Origin: Platycnemis pennipes
Lineage: Eukaryota; Arthropoda; Insecta; Odonata; Platycnemididae
Direction of reading: 5' to 3'
Length of the DNA: 64,000 bases
Assembly: GCA_933228895.1 (NCBI GenBank)
Contig: OW121848.1
Coordinates: 92,213,470 to 92,277,469 of the forward strand
The translations under genes were made by a program, and so were the position numbers. Below, in pieces: positions 1-10,078 of this stretch. Under the pieces are notes generated by a model. It searched no databases. It saw only the letters and a program-made list of their open reading frames with translations, and had not been told where the DNA came from. Position 1 is the first letter of the stretch. Each line of letters begins with the position of its first letter.

Positions 1-321
1 CGTCACTGTGGAAATTGGTAATCATCGAGACAATTTTTTTGTCCCTCCATTTTAATTATTAGCTAAAAAAAACTTCTAAACAATGCATCAATTAGATTGC
101 ATCAGAAAGAAAATCCTGTTATTTGATCCTGCCAATCAAATGATTTTTTCTCTCTGGAATTGGCTGCTATTGTGCAATTTCAGTGGAGAATGCTATTAGG
201 TTTTTGCTGCAAGTTTGTGAGCTTTGAATTGTTATACAGCAAGCACTTAAGTATTTGAATATCAATTTAAACCTTGTGGACGGTGGTGCCATGCGCACAA
301 CTATGGCTGCTTTATGACATA
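1..321. other. AT-rich sequence without recognised feature
   Basis: No coding signal, RNA gene or repeat boundary is recognised here. The stretch ends at a TA dinucleotide that abuts a pogo/Tigger-like transposon end. Confidence 0.5.
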
Positions 322-425
322 CAGTAGAACCTCACTTATGAAATTTTCAGCTGACAACCAAAAAAAGTTTCATTTCATAAGTGAGGAAGTTTCATATCAG
401 AGGTTTCATAGTAAGGGAACATGAA
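322..425 (+). mobile_element. pogo/Tigger-like transposon end (remnant)
   Basis: The sequence begins CAGTAGAACCTC directly after a TA dinucleotide, the arrangement of pogo/Tigger-type terminal inverted repeats and their TA target site. The same 12-mer occurs in the opposite orientation near 20156-20167. A short internal foldback (CCTCACTTATGAAA against TTTCATAAGTGAGG) follows. No transposase or partner end is visible nearby, so this is a solo end or a decayed MITE. Confidence 0.5.
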
Positions 426-614
426 ACCCTTTTCAAGTGTCCAATTTAGTCTTTTTTGTTTCATGTCTGCAGTTGCATGTTTAGATGTAGGCAAATGAAG
501 CCTAATAATGTATTGTATTACAAGCAACTATACAAATAAATGTATGTTCATGACATCTAGACAGAAACAGTGTGCATTTGCAATCGTGAAATATGCTATG
601 ATCTGTTCCCAAAG
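426..614. other. AT-rich sequence without recognised feature
   Basis: No feature is recognised. Confidence 0.4.
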
Positions 615-700
615 TAGAATTTCTTGGTCTAATAGTTAGCATTCCTGGAACTTGACCAGCAGGGACTAGTTTCAATTAATGCTTGGCACATTTCGTAATG
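615..700 (+). mobile_element. degenerate tRNA-derived SINE head
   Basis: An A-box-like TGGTCTAATAG at 625 and a B-box-like AGTTTCAATTA at 668 are spaced as in tRNA-derived pol III promoters. The intervening text (GGTTAGCATTCCTGG-like) resembles a tRNA body. Both boxes have substitutions and no cloverleaf closes, so this is a SINE relic and not a functional tRNA. Confidence 0.4.
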
Positions 701-1078
701 GTGTTTATTATATTCCACATACAAACACCAGCTTATGCATGAGTATTAATTACTAAAAACTCGGCTGTGAATATTAGGTAATTTTTTTCCTTAACTTACT
801 ATTTTTCTTCTAAAACAGAATATCACTCACTAGGTATGAACAGAGATCTAACTGAAAATAGTTTTTGGTATTAGAAGTTAGATATTGTTATTCATTCAGC
901 CATTTTGAAATTATTATTTAATTACTAAGCTGGGATTGTAGGTCTGAGCGATTTTATGGTGAAAGAAAAGATTTTTTTGAACGAGCATCATTTGTTTTCA
1001 CCTTGTCGTCGATATACAATATATGTCTTATGCGATATCATTTTGTATTATGTGAATTACGGTAATGTACCCATCTCT
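701..1078. other. AT-rich sequence without recognised gene
   Basis: No convincing coding region or repeat termini are seen. It borders the 3' end of the minus-strand retrotransposon. A CTAGAG motif near 1077 could be an end of an unresolved insertion. Confidence 0.35.
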
Positions 1079-1456
1079 AGCCATAGGATATTCTTGAGTA
1101 AAATAATCCATAATATGACATTATTATTATTATGTTTTGGCTTACTGAATATCTTATGACAGATAGTAAGTAGAACACTGAATTTAACTTTTTAATTAAA
1201 AGCATAACATGGTAATTCCATTTCAGATTACTATGAATATGAAGTCCTAAGAACTTAAAATAGTTCATAGTATTTGAATTTTCTACCATTTGTCTGAATA
1301 GATACAATGTCAATTATAGTAAGAGATGTACAGAAGACCATGAAGTCATACTTATCATCAACTGCTCACTAGATACAACCAAATTGCGTAGATGTCTACT
1401 AGATGTCATGACACTTAAATCATCTGCATACATTACACATTTATTAGTGTCATTAA

Positions 1457-1691
1457 CCCATTCGCATCCTCTCCCTGGTATTTAAATCAACCCTAAACAC
1501 CACTGACTTTTATTTATAAGATGGCAACTGCAAAAATACACTGATACCGGGCCAAAAAGTTAACAAAAACACCACCAGAGAGCAGCAGGATCCACTGAAA
1601 ACTAACGCTATACATTATGCATACCAGTACGCTTGCGGTGATCAAGGCCACTTCCAATGCACGTACCAGTACGCTTATGGATGCGAATGGG
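1457..1691. mobile_element. piggyBac-like MITE with TTAA target duplication
   Basis: A 235-bp insertion is bounded on both sides by TTAA (1453-1456 and 1692-1695) and has perfect terminal inverted repeats CCCATTCGCATCC / GGATGCGAATGGG. TTAA duplication and CCC-starting ends are the signature of piggyBac elements. It interrupts the retrotransposon RT between the INDLP block and the YADD motif, so it is younger than that element. Short internal direct repeats (ACCAGTACGCTT, twice) lie near the right end. There is no coding capacity. Confidence 0.75.
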
Positions 1692-3170
1692 TTAATACAC
1701 AACTGCCTGGGTAGGTCATTAATAAAAATCAAGAACAGTACAGGGCCAAGTACTGACCCCTGAGGTACTCTGTTTACCTACACAGGGGTGGAGAGATAGA
1801 TATTCCCGTCTCTATGGTAGGCTACCCTTTGGCGTCCATTTACTAGATAGGGCTTCAGCCAGCTTAATGCTATACCCCTAATGCCCAACAAATCACATTT
1901 TGAAATCAGCTTGCAGTGTTCAACAGCATCAAATGCTTTGCTCAAGTCAAAGAAAATGCCCAGAACCTTACATTTAGAGCCTATCTCCTGAGTTATATAA
2001 TCTACTGCTTCAAATAGAGCAAGATTTGTTGACTTTCCCTAGTGGAAACCAAATTGGTAATCAGATAGCACATTTTGATTTTCAAGATAATCTAATAGTC
2101 TTTTACAGAAAACACACTCAAGAATTTTACCGAATTGGGGAATTATAGATATAGGTCAGTAATTAATTAAATTGTGGTGATCACCTTTGTTCTTGTAGAT
2201 GGGTATAACCTTCGCCATCTTAAGGGCATCCGGATAGATTCCTTGAGCTAGGGACTGGTTCACTGGCATTAGCAATGGGGCTAGGATAAGGTCCGCGCAG
2301 TCTTTTATCAATTTGCCAGATACACCATCAATATCTACAGATTCTTTTTTCCCAATCTTAACAAGATAAGAGCGTAGTTCTCTCTCTCTACATGGTTTTA
2401 GATACATAGTTGCATATAACTGACTATTTGATGGCATGGGCTCACAAGACACAGGATGGGGTGTGTTTGGGAGAGCCAGAAAAACCTTGTTTAATTCGTC
2501 TGATATTTTACCTGGCTCAGTAATTGTGTTACCATTGTTATCATTTACCTTCTAAGGTAGTGCAATAGTGTTTAGGTTACTATTGCTTTAATAATTTCCC
2601 ATGCAACTTTTGAAGGATTAGAGGCATTCCTAATCCTAAACATTATATTCCTTTTTTGCATGCTTCACTAAATACCTAAACTCCCTTTTCTGTTGGGAGT
2701 AAAGCTGGTGTGCTGTACTGTCTCTACAATATTTAATATGAAGGAACATCATTTTCAATTTCTCTGACATAGCACGAATTTCTGAAGTGAGCCAGCTTTT
2801 AATGTTGCTGCTCCTAATTTTCACTGCTTCATTAGGGAAATAAGGTTTAAATAATGGATGAAATAACTATGAAAAACATTAAAGTTCTCATCCAAATTGA
2901 CCAAATGAGACATTCCCAACCAGTTATGTCGGTTTCGCAACACGCAAAAATAATTAATATTGGATTCACTGAAGAACCTCTGATATTTTAGGGTGTTGGA
3001 TGGTGTAGTACTGGATAAATGAAAAGTTTACAGTACAGCTGAATGACCTGACATTGCCGGATCAAACTCTTTTGTATCAATTCTGTCTTCATGATAATAA
3101 AAACATAGTCTAAAGGAGTTTTACTTTCAGCCGTTATCCTAGTAGGAGAAGTAACTAATGGTTTCATAAA

Positions 3171-3334
3171 AAATAAAATGATCACTTGGTAAGATTCCAC
3201 AAATTTTATTTTTCCCGACCTAGGTTTCGATTGGTTTGACAATCATTATACCTTGATAATGATTGTCAAACCAATCGAAACCTAGGTTGGGAAAAATAAA
3301 ATTTGTGGAATCTTACCAAGTGATCATTTTATTT
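3171..3334. repeat. near-perfect palindrome, 78-bp arms, 8-bp spacer
   Basis: Arms 3171-3248 and 3257-3334 are reverse complements with about one mismatch (CCCGACC against GGTTGGG) around the spacer TACCTTGA. It sits inside the endonuclease region of the minus-strand retrotransposon, so it is a secondary insertion or an inverted duplication. No clear target duplication is seen. Confidence 0.8.
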
Positions 3335-3599
3335 ACTATGCGATTCCACCAAGTGAAGCCTGAGCATTTCCTCTTTAATAATGGCTTCATATTGTAGGAG
3401 TCAAAAATTTGAATAAGCTGTCTTTGATCATTTTCATCAACCATCAGGTTGCAATTAAGGTCACCTGTTAGGATAATTGTAAGTCTTGTAGCATGATTTG
3501 TTAGCGTAAACAATATATGAGGTCAGTTTTTGTTTTCAACCTCCGATGGGACATAAATAAAAGATGAAGTGAATATTGAAAAATGCTTTTATTACTAAA

Positions 3600-3703
3600 A
3601 GTTTTGTACACTTATGGCTACTTTTCGATATAATCACCTTGACGATTGAGGCATTTTTCGTACCTGTGGACAAGCTGTACAATACCCTCTTCATATAGTG
3701 TTA
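3600..3703 (-). pseudogene. mariner transposase C-terminus (remnant)
   Basis: The minus strand reads EGIVQLVHRYEKCLNRQG followed by DYIEK and a TAG stop at 3620-3618. The R-Y-x-K-C-L-N-x-x-G-D-Y-x-E block is the conserved C-terminus of mariner (Tc1/mariner superfamily, DD34D) transposases. Only the last ~28 residues remain, and the catalytic domain is absent upstream. Confidence 0.75.
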
Positions 3704-4119
3704 CCGCCAATGAATACCTAAATAATTATTCAGTCAACTTTTTTGAAAAATATTTTAATAAAAATAGAAAAACTCCTGGTATGAAAACATATCATTCTGC
3801 CTTCACATGGTTTATATGTGGAGAGCTGTATTATCTTCCTGCTATTGCTGAACAAACACAGACATTTGTTCACTTCAGATCTGAAGATACCGACTGGAAT
3901 GCTGGCGAAACTGTTGTCCAACAGAATGAATCAACGCGAGAGGAACCCAAAAACCCTCGAGACATAGACATTTGTTATGTAGTTAACATTATTACCTGTG
4001 CTATATTCAAACTCCATGACTTCAAAAATGAATGGATTATCTGAAATGGAGTGAATGTCATTTTTTTCGCATCAGCAATATTTTGTGCCTCACAAACAAA
4101 TTCGAAATTGCACCGATAT
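3704..4119. other. unassigned sequence with unrecognised ORFs
   Basis: Overlapping open frames occur on both strands (plus 3646-4044; minus 3730-3921). Neither resembles a family I know, and the plus frame starts inside the mariner remnant. I do not treat either as a gene. Confidence 0.4.
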
Positions 4120-4285
4120 AACTTGAATTTAACAAAAACGTTACTTCCGTTTTTATTCCACTTAAACGGTGTATTTGTCTTCAACGATTTGTAAAGAGGA
4201 TCTAACACTTGATTTTTCTGGCTAGAATTTGGCAATATGCTTTACTATGCCAATAAATGCCTTCACTCCCGATACGTTACTCACT
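4120..4285 (-). pseudogene. Ty3/gypsy-type RT connection-region fragment
   Basis: On the minus strand one frame gives VKAFIGIVKHIAKF, then a stop and a frameshift, then VLDPLYKSLKTNTPFKWNK in the next frame. These follow the layout (FLG..NYY..F then PLY.LLKK...F.W) of the thumb/connection region of gypsy-type polymerases. Only ~50 residues are recognisable, and neither LTRs nor an integrase are adjacent. Confidence 0.5.
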
Positions 4286-4330
4286 CATAGCGCAAATTTT
4301 ATCGCTGTCTTTATGCAACACTGTCTCACC

Positions 4331-4545
4331 CCAGACAGCACACATGCTACTGTATATGTTAAATATATGTATATATAGTGTATAACATGTGTATATGGTA
4401 GATGATACATGTATACTGTATGCGTATAAAACCCGGGTACACCCCATCTACCAGATGTATATAATGCAGCAAATGTCCTCCTACCATGCATATACAGTAT
4501 ACATATACAATATACAAGATGTATACATATACAGTATGCAAAATG
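4331..4545. repeat. TATAC/GTATAC-rich palindromic tract
   Basis: The tract is dominated by alternating TATAC and GTATAC steps and begins with CCAGACAGCACAC. That 13-mer recurs inverted at about 6673-6685 beside a similar TATAC-rich tract, so the two tracts may be the ends of one element (see findings). Confidence 0.5.
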
Positions 4546-4924
4546 AATACTCACAGTTTACTCTTTTTGATTTGACAAAACCCTAAATGCAGTAGTTAAC
4601 ATTAATTGATGCATTAAAACTGAAATTATTAAATTACCAAAGTTAAAACTAACAACTTTCTCCTAGTGCCAGTATGTATTTAGTGCAAGCATGGAGATAC
4701 TGCATGATGCCAATCAGGCACTGCATTGGTTACCATTAGGTATAGCACTGGTTGAAATATGCCAATGCAGAAATTCCCTGTACTAATTAACTTCACCTTT
4801 CTCTAAGCCACCATAACTATAAATATTTCAACACAACCTCAGATAGTATAGAACAGATGACGGAATGGACTTCCAGAAAGTGATGGCTACAACCAATAAT
4901 CGTTATAATATTAACTTACAGGAA
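4546..4924. other. AT-rich spacer
   Basis: No gene or repeat is recognised. It lies just beyond the predicted 3' end of the minus-strand candidate gene. Confidence 0.4.
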
Positions 4925-5347
4925 CAACTGAAAGCACCATGCACAATTTTAAACAAAAACAGCTTTATTTAAACATTTATTGGCACTACTTCAAATTTCA
5001 ATTACTGAATTCACTTGCCTGTGTAGCACACATTTTAAATACAATTCCACATTTCAGGCATTATCCAACCCAAAGTAAGCCAAAGTCACACTAAATTGCA
5101 TGGGAATCAACAGTTGCAATCAAGCTTGCTTGTTGCATAACACTAAATATTAAAAGGTTTATCTGGGTATCAGTAACCAGGGATCTTTTAAAAGAACAAT
5201 GGTCCACTCAATATGAAAAGTAGGTTTTTGAAGAGGGAGTTCTTTGAAATCTCATCGAAAGTCATCACTGCACTGAAGAAGACACAAGTACACAAAACAT
5301 TTTCACACTAATCGCAAAGTTGAATGGTGAACGAATCTTCAATTAGC
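4925..5347 (-). other. putative 3' UTR of the 5.3-5.7 kb candidate gene
   Basis: On the minus strand this stretch follows the candidate stop codon and ends near AATAAA-like signals (TTTATT on the plus strand around 4961-4980). It has no long open frame. Without transcript evidence the end is a guess. Confidence 0.3.
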
Positions 5348-5698
5348 TCATCCATAATGTCCCAATGCGTGAATGATATAACACGCCTGTAAAAATAAAT
5401 AAATGCTGTCATTTCTTATGCTAAGAATTAAATCAAGACTGTAAGGAAGGCAGATCAAAACAAAAACAAGGACAACAAATTCATGAATTATCTTCAGCAG
5501 TCTCGCTTTGTAAAGAGAAAACTTGACTCAGCGTACCTTAAACGTCAACCCAATTTTGAAGTAAGCTTCTATGGTGACAAACTTCATAAAAACACTATGC
5601 TTCAAAATCAATTTCATTCCAGTTGCTTGCCTCCGAGCTGACTTTACATGATCATATTGTTCACAACCATGGACAACAGCACAAATCACAACTGCCAT
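5348..5698 (-). CDS. candidate two-exon small gene, product unknown
   Basis: Exon 1 runs from ATG at 5698 to 5537: 54 codons, N-terminus MAVVICAVVHGCEQ. It ends AAG|GTACGC, a good splice donor. A 150-bp intron (5536-5387) ends TTTTTACAG. Exon 2 starts at 5386 and in the phase-0 frame reads ACYIIHALGHYG then TGA at 5350-5348, giving 66 residues in total. The alternative frame of exon 2 would read RVISFTHWDIMDELIED and continue to a stop near 5310. A TATCGATA motif lies about 35 bp upstream of the start codon, as in DREF-bound insect housekeeping promoters. I do not recognise the protein, and it could instead be a non-coding transcript. Support is the ATG, donor/acceptor pair, promoter motif and downstream poly(A) signals. 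Confidence 0.35.
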
Positions 5699-5731
5699 AT
5701 TGAATGTAGAATTCGATTAGCTGTGTGATTA

Positions 5732-5739
5732 TATCGATA
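5732..5739. promoter_or_regulatory. TATCGATA (DRE-like promoter motif)
   Basis: The palindromic octamer TATCGATA is the DNA replication-related element bound by DREF in insects. A second partial site (GTCGATACC) follows at 5742. It lies immediately upstream of the minus-strand candidate start at 5698. Confidence 0.45.
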
Positions 5740-5744
5740 TAGTC

Positions 5745-6094
5745 GATACCTTTCAAAGCCGCGAACTATTTAAAATGAATATTTGGGTTAAAGTTGTTTG
5801 TGTGCGCCAAAGTTGTGATTTATTGTAGATGATAGTGCTCTAATTAAAAAAATAAGTTTTCTAAACTATAGTGTGTTTGAATGCATGTACTTTGAATTTC
5901 ATCATTGAAAATTAAAGTGTAATTGTTTAAGACATGAATATTTTGATCCTAGAATCTTATGTTATATTAAAAGAATGTAAATCAGTTTCAATACATAATC
6001 AAATCATGTTTACTGATTATCATTAAAATAATTTGAAATCAGCTTGCCTTTCCTGAGTTCCTATAGGTATACTGAAGGGAATTAAATATACTTT
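5745..6094. other. AT-rich upstream region
   Basis: No feature is recognised. It could be promoter or intergenic DNA. Confidence 0.35.
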
Positions 6095-6215
6095 TCCTGC
6101 AGTGAATAGAATTCCCCCTACAAGGAATTCCATTTCCCCACGGGGGAATTTTGTTTCCCTTCAGGGAATTGCATTCCCTGTGCATCCCCACAGGGAATTG
6201 AACGGGAAACTGTAA
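6095..6215. repeat. cluster of GGGAATT/AATTCCC inverted motifs
   Basis: In about 120 bp, GGAATT, GGGAAT and their complements recur many times (for example AATTCCCCCTACAAGGAATT and CCCCACGGGGGAATT), so several alternative hairpins are possible. No known element is recognised. Confidence 0.5.
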
Positions 6216-6549
6216 AGATCAACATGGCATTTTCAACAGAGAGTGAGTAAAATATTGGAGTTCATATGGCATGAAGTGCTATAGGAGGTAACTCAAATTT
6301 AAATGATAAATAATGCCATACATTGTCGTGCATAAAGGGTGACGTTCAGGCAGAGCCTGTTAACCTACATATGTTGGCCTAATTTTTACCGTAAAAATAA
6401 ATATACCTATTGGTTAACTTAAATAATTATTAATAATCAGTGTCGTAAATATTGGATTGATTCTGCAAAGATAACATACTTAAAGCACGTTGATTTTCCT
6501 ATGTACAGTATGCACTTGTATGCTAAAGCCTTATGTATACCTTTTGAAT
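6216..6549. other. AT-rich region
   Basis: It holds an isolated ATG at about 6223 followed six codons later by AGAGTGAGTAA, which resembles a splice donor. No further exon could be linked to it. Otherwise no feature is seen. Confidence 0.3.
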
Positions 6550-6690
6550 AGTGTTTACGTATACGTTTCTGTGTGCTGTTTATGTATACTAAGCATCTAA
6601 AACATGTAACAGATTCTCAAGGAAACAGTATACACTTGGGATACATATAGTATATGTATACAGTCACCAGTGTGCTGTCTGGTACCTAAA
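6550..6690. repeat. second TATAC-rich tract, inverted partner of 4331-4545
   Basis: It contains several GTATAC/TATAC steps and two copies of GTGTGCTGT, and ends GTGTGCTGTCTGG, the inverse of CCAGACAGCACAC at about 4331. Confidence 0.45.
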
Positions 6691-6959
6691 AAGGGTATGA
6701 AGTACTTGATTTTAATGTATAAGCATACCTGACGATTTTTTTCGGATTTAGAATAGGGCCCCATTAATTAATAGTCTGGCGAAAACTTCAACAAAATTAG
6801 TGTAGGTATAACGGCTCTTCTTACCATTTTTCCGGTGACAGTTGAATTAAACGATGTACAAATATCTTATAAGATATCAATATGATATTGTGTAAGCACA
6901 TAGCTTTTACCCATCCTCTCCCAATTAATCTACGAAAAGTGGTCTTCTTGAAATAGTGT
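6691..6959. other. AT-rich region downstream of the PHD-like ORF
   Basis: No feature is recognised. It would be the 3' flank of the minus-strand ORF split by the transposon at 6980-10573. Confidence 0.3.
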
Positions 6960-6971
6960 ACATTTTACTGC

Positions 6972-6979
6972 ATGCACAA
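6972..6979. other. 8-bp target-site duplication, left copy
   Basis: ATGCACAA directly precedes the left terminus and is repeated perfectly at 10574-10581 after the right terminus. Confidence 0.85.
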
Positions 6980-7475
6980 TAGGGCGGATCGGAAAAATCG
7001 ATTTTTCGCTGAGAAACTTGGCCCTCTGGAAAAAGTTGTCAAAGTGACTCAAAATGACACCAGAAAAATTTGAAACCTCTAGGTCAACCCTAGACCCTCG
7101 CGCCGTGGCCATTTATGGGGAGGGGGGCTGAAAATAGAAAAATTCATGTTTTTAAAGTGGTTCCCCATGGATTTTGCCGAGTTGCGACCCTTTAGGGCAA
7201 AAATTTCGTCCATTTGTACGTATCTGCAGCCGTTAAGCCACAAATTGTCTATTTTGAGTGCGAGACCGCGCGTAATTATGCACCACCCACGCAGCGTCGC
7301 GGCGCAACTGTCAGAAGGCCGCTCGCGCGCCTCCTGCCGGCTCGCGCCTCCTGCCCGGTCGCCGCGAACGCAGCAGAACTCATCACGGATGCGTCTTCCG
7401 TCGTTGGTCTCATTAATATTAGATAATTAAACAATTTCCAGGGAATAACAATTACGGAAGGATTATTTGAAATTA
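6980..7475 (+). repeat. left terminal inverted repeat
   Basis: It matches the reverse complement of 10079-10573. The central ~150 bp (7255-7400) is very GC- and CpG-rich, unlike the rest of the element. The open frames in both repeats are mirror images of each other and are probably not coding. Confidence 0.9.
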
Positions 7476-8454
7476 CTACAACACACCGTCATCATGCAGG
7501 GAGTAAAGAAACACTTCCCGATTTTTAGCCTATTTGTACTATTATATTTCAGCATGGAGAAAGAATGCAAAAATAATTAAAGTAGTTACCAGAGCTCACC
7601 ACGTTGAGGTACCTGCACTATGAACTCCACCGCCCAAACATCCATTCATAGAATAGAGGAACGCATTTCCTTTATCAGATTATATGCTATCGAAAAAATA
7701 AGAAAGTGGTCCTGTTGTAGTACCAGACGGTTTATCTGTGTGCAAGTATTCGTCTTTAAACTTTATTTTCATTGAACACTAAAGGTCATTATCAATTTTT
7801 TTATTTTTGAAGTCAAGCAGGTAAATGTAAAACTTACTCTATCACAGCATGATCTGAGACTTGGTTTTGAAGGTTGGCATTTTGGTTTTGCTTTCTAGTA
7901 TTTTCAGTACCTATTTCTTGCTGTCTCTCGTTGTTGCGGATGCCAATGAAGCTTGGGTTACCTCTTTTACAAATATTTCAAAAGCTTGCGTGTGACAAGG
8001 ACAATTGTGTTCCACTGTTGAGCATTACTCAAGTAATTCTCGAATTTCTTCAGTCGTGAGATGCGATAGAGCACGAGTCGGTGTTCTAGTCCCATTTTAT
8101 CAGCAGCGTGTAGTCTTCTACATCAAATTTAAAATCTGTTAACTCAAAAGTTCTTGGATTTTCGTCGCATGCGTATTTATTCATGCCTCTAAGATTATTT
8201 TCCACGCATCTCTTCACACTTCCTCTCCATTTTCAGCAATCATTGGGAGGAGTAAATTTTCTGAGTGCCGGAGAAATCCGTTTCTCTGAATAACAGAATC
8301 AATGACTCTTTTAAGATCTACTGGTAGATCTCTTGATCAATATAATATTTTCCATAAATTTACAGCAGCATCGTGTATACAATGTTTTTTTTCACTGAAA
8401 ACCAGACAGATGCGTATACTTTTTGAATGGCAATACATTTTAGCGCATGAATTT

Positions 8455-9130
8455 TCACTGGACACGTATGCCAGTTGTCGGCTGGCCGTAGTGATCTAAC
8501 GAGAATGAGCCACATTTTTTGGAGTTTATCTGGCCAAATTTTCTGAGCGAAATCCTTTGGACAGCATTAGAAATTTCCCGAAGATACTGCTGGTCACTGC
8601 TCAGCAATCTCAAGTCTTCTTCGTGGGACAATTTTGTTGGAACTGGCTCCAATCGTATGATATCAAGCGTGTGGCAGTCTTGACGGGTGGAGACAATAGG
8701 TCTTGCAAACAAATTTGGACCCTTAGTTTGCCCGTCTAATGTTTCTACCAACTGCCGCAGTGTTAAGCCAATCAAGTGTAATGGGCAAATGGACCACTCT
8801 AACGGAGGTCGGAGTTTTGCTTCCAGCAAACGGATGATGCTTCCATCCTGACCTGTATTCACTTTGGCGCCATCGCATCCAATCACTTATAAATTTGGAA
8901 GTTCAATATTTTCTTTCGCAAAAAAATCAAGAATTGCAGATATGATTTTTCTTGCAGATCCTCCTGTGGGGGAGACAAAACTGTAAAACTGGGAGCCTGG
9001 CTCTTCAACAAACAAGACATGTTCCTCCCTAACGTAAGATTGATATGTCCTCTTGCCTATTTACTCCAGTTTAAACGTTTCATCCTTTCGGCCGTCAAAA
9101 TACAGACCTTCAATTGCATTTTTTCGTTTG
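8455..9130 (-). pseudogene. degenerate transposase of uncharacterised type
   Basis: From 9130 downward the minus strand reads NAIEGLYFDGRKDETFKLE, a stop, then YQSYVREEHVLFVEEPGSQF and ISAILDFFAKENIELPNL. After another stop comes VIGCDGAKVNTGQDGSIIRL, then LEWSICPLHLIGLTLRQL, and LSSDQQYLREI near the end. The blocks YFDGRKD, GCDGxxVNTG, PLxWxxCxLH and LSxDQxYL are the hallmarks of a repeated animal protein family often found in transposon contexts. Two or more stops break the frame, so this copy is not functional. The start and the full extent of the gene are not visible. Confidence 0.6.
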
Positions 9131-10078
9131 TCTTTGCTTTTACTGAATCTAGCATCTTCTTTATCTGTCTTCGTAACAAATGCCGGTCCACTACCTTTCA
9201 CCTGTCTTCCGGAGTTTTGAGCTTTGCGTCGGTTACAGTTGCGCTGGCAATCATTGCTGCTGCTCTGAGGGACACGTCACCGGTACTTGAACGTACCTCC
9301 GTCACAGTTGGCAATTAAAGACGCCTTTACCCCGAAGGTGGTTATTGCACATACCTCCGCCACAGTTGGCAATTGAAGACGCCTTTGCCCCGAAGGAGAT
9401 TTTGATTGATTTTCATTCCTAATCGTATGAGGAACATTGAGGTTCAAGTCGGTTGAGTTTTATCGAGATGTAGCGGAAAAAATTCTTGATGCTCAATTTT
9501 TACCTCTTCAAGAGTGAAAGATTTTGAGTCGACGCTCTCCGACGATCCTCTTTTGAGGTTTTTCTTTAATCGTCGAGTTTCTGAGGCATCCAATCTATCG
9601 GATACCATCTTTTATTTTGTCCTTTGATCCCTCAAAAATCCCGTTTCATTTGGGAGAACTTTATCCTCTTTCTAAATTTACACTCGCTAATTCTTTAGCT
9701 CTGACACGCGCAAACATCACATAGTTTCTGGGATTCATTAAAAATATATTAATTTTTCTGTCGATTTGGCACCTTTCTCACCTTCGGCACCTATGCTTGC
9801 TTGCATTTTTCTTAAGCCGTAGTACGTCGTATGGTACCGTATAATCATTTTAATCACACCATGTTCCGGAATGATTGGAATAGAGGTGCGTCTCCATAGT
9901 TCGGACACTTTTTTGGCTACCAGACTACTTGATAAACCGTAGGCTCCCTTCCTGCGCTTTCGTATCTCAATGCGTCGCGAACATAAAAAAAATATTTTAT
10001 CACTTCTTTAAAATTCGGTAACGTCAATTCGTTTCTGTCGACGAGAAAGGAAAAAAAATATAGTGTGTAGGGTTATAT

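Larger units (their letters stand above)
1079..3515 (-). pseudogene. CR1/Jockey-group non-LTR retrotransposon polyprotein, decayed
   Basis: Read on the minus strand, the fragments are collinear with an endonuclease-reverse transcriptase. The endonuclease motif GDLNCNLM lies near 3460 and PTRITAESKTPLDYVF near 3110-3150. A linker follows at 2636-2824, then RT blocks with IPIYKNKGDHHNLINY near 2160-2210, FFDLSKAFDAVEH near 1920-1960 and VPQGSVLGPVLF near 1740-1780. The catalytic YADD is near 1425, and a C-terminal KFLGLHIHSNLKW block near 1250 ends around 1079. Several in-frame stops and two nested insertions (1457-1691 and 3171-3334) inactivate it. The CR1/Jockey assignment rests on RT motif style, and the precise clade is uncertain. 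Confidence 0.8.

Noticed and set aside
940..1082. Small hAT-like insertion ending CCATCTCTAG
   Set aside because: The right end resembles a TAGAGATGGG terminus but no matching left end or 8-bp duplication was found.
3646..4044. 132-codon plus-strand frame
   Set aside because: It starts within the mariner remnant, has no known motif, and its antisense partner contains a gypsy-like fragment nearby.
7146..7430. 94-codon and overlapping 70-codon frames in the left terminal repeat (mirrored at 10124-10438)
   Set aside because: They lie wholly in the inverted repeats and follow a GC-rich core; no known domain.
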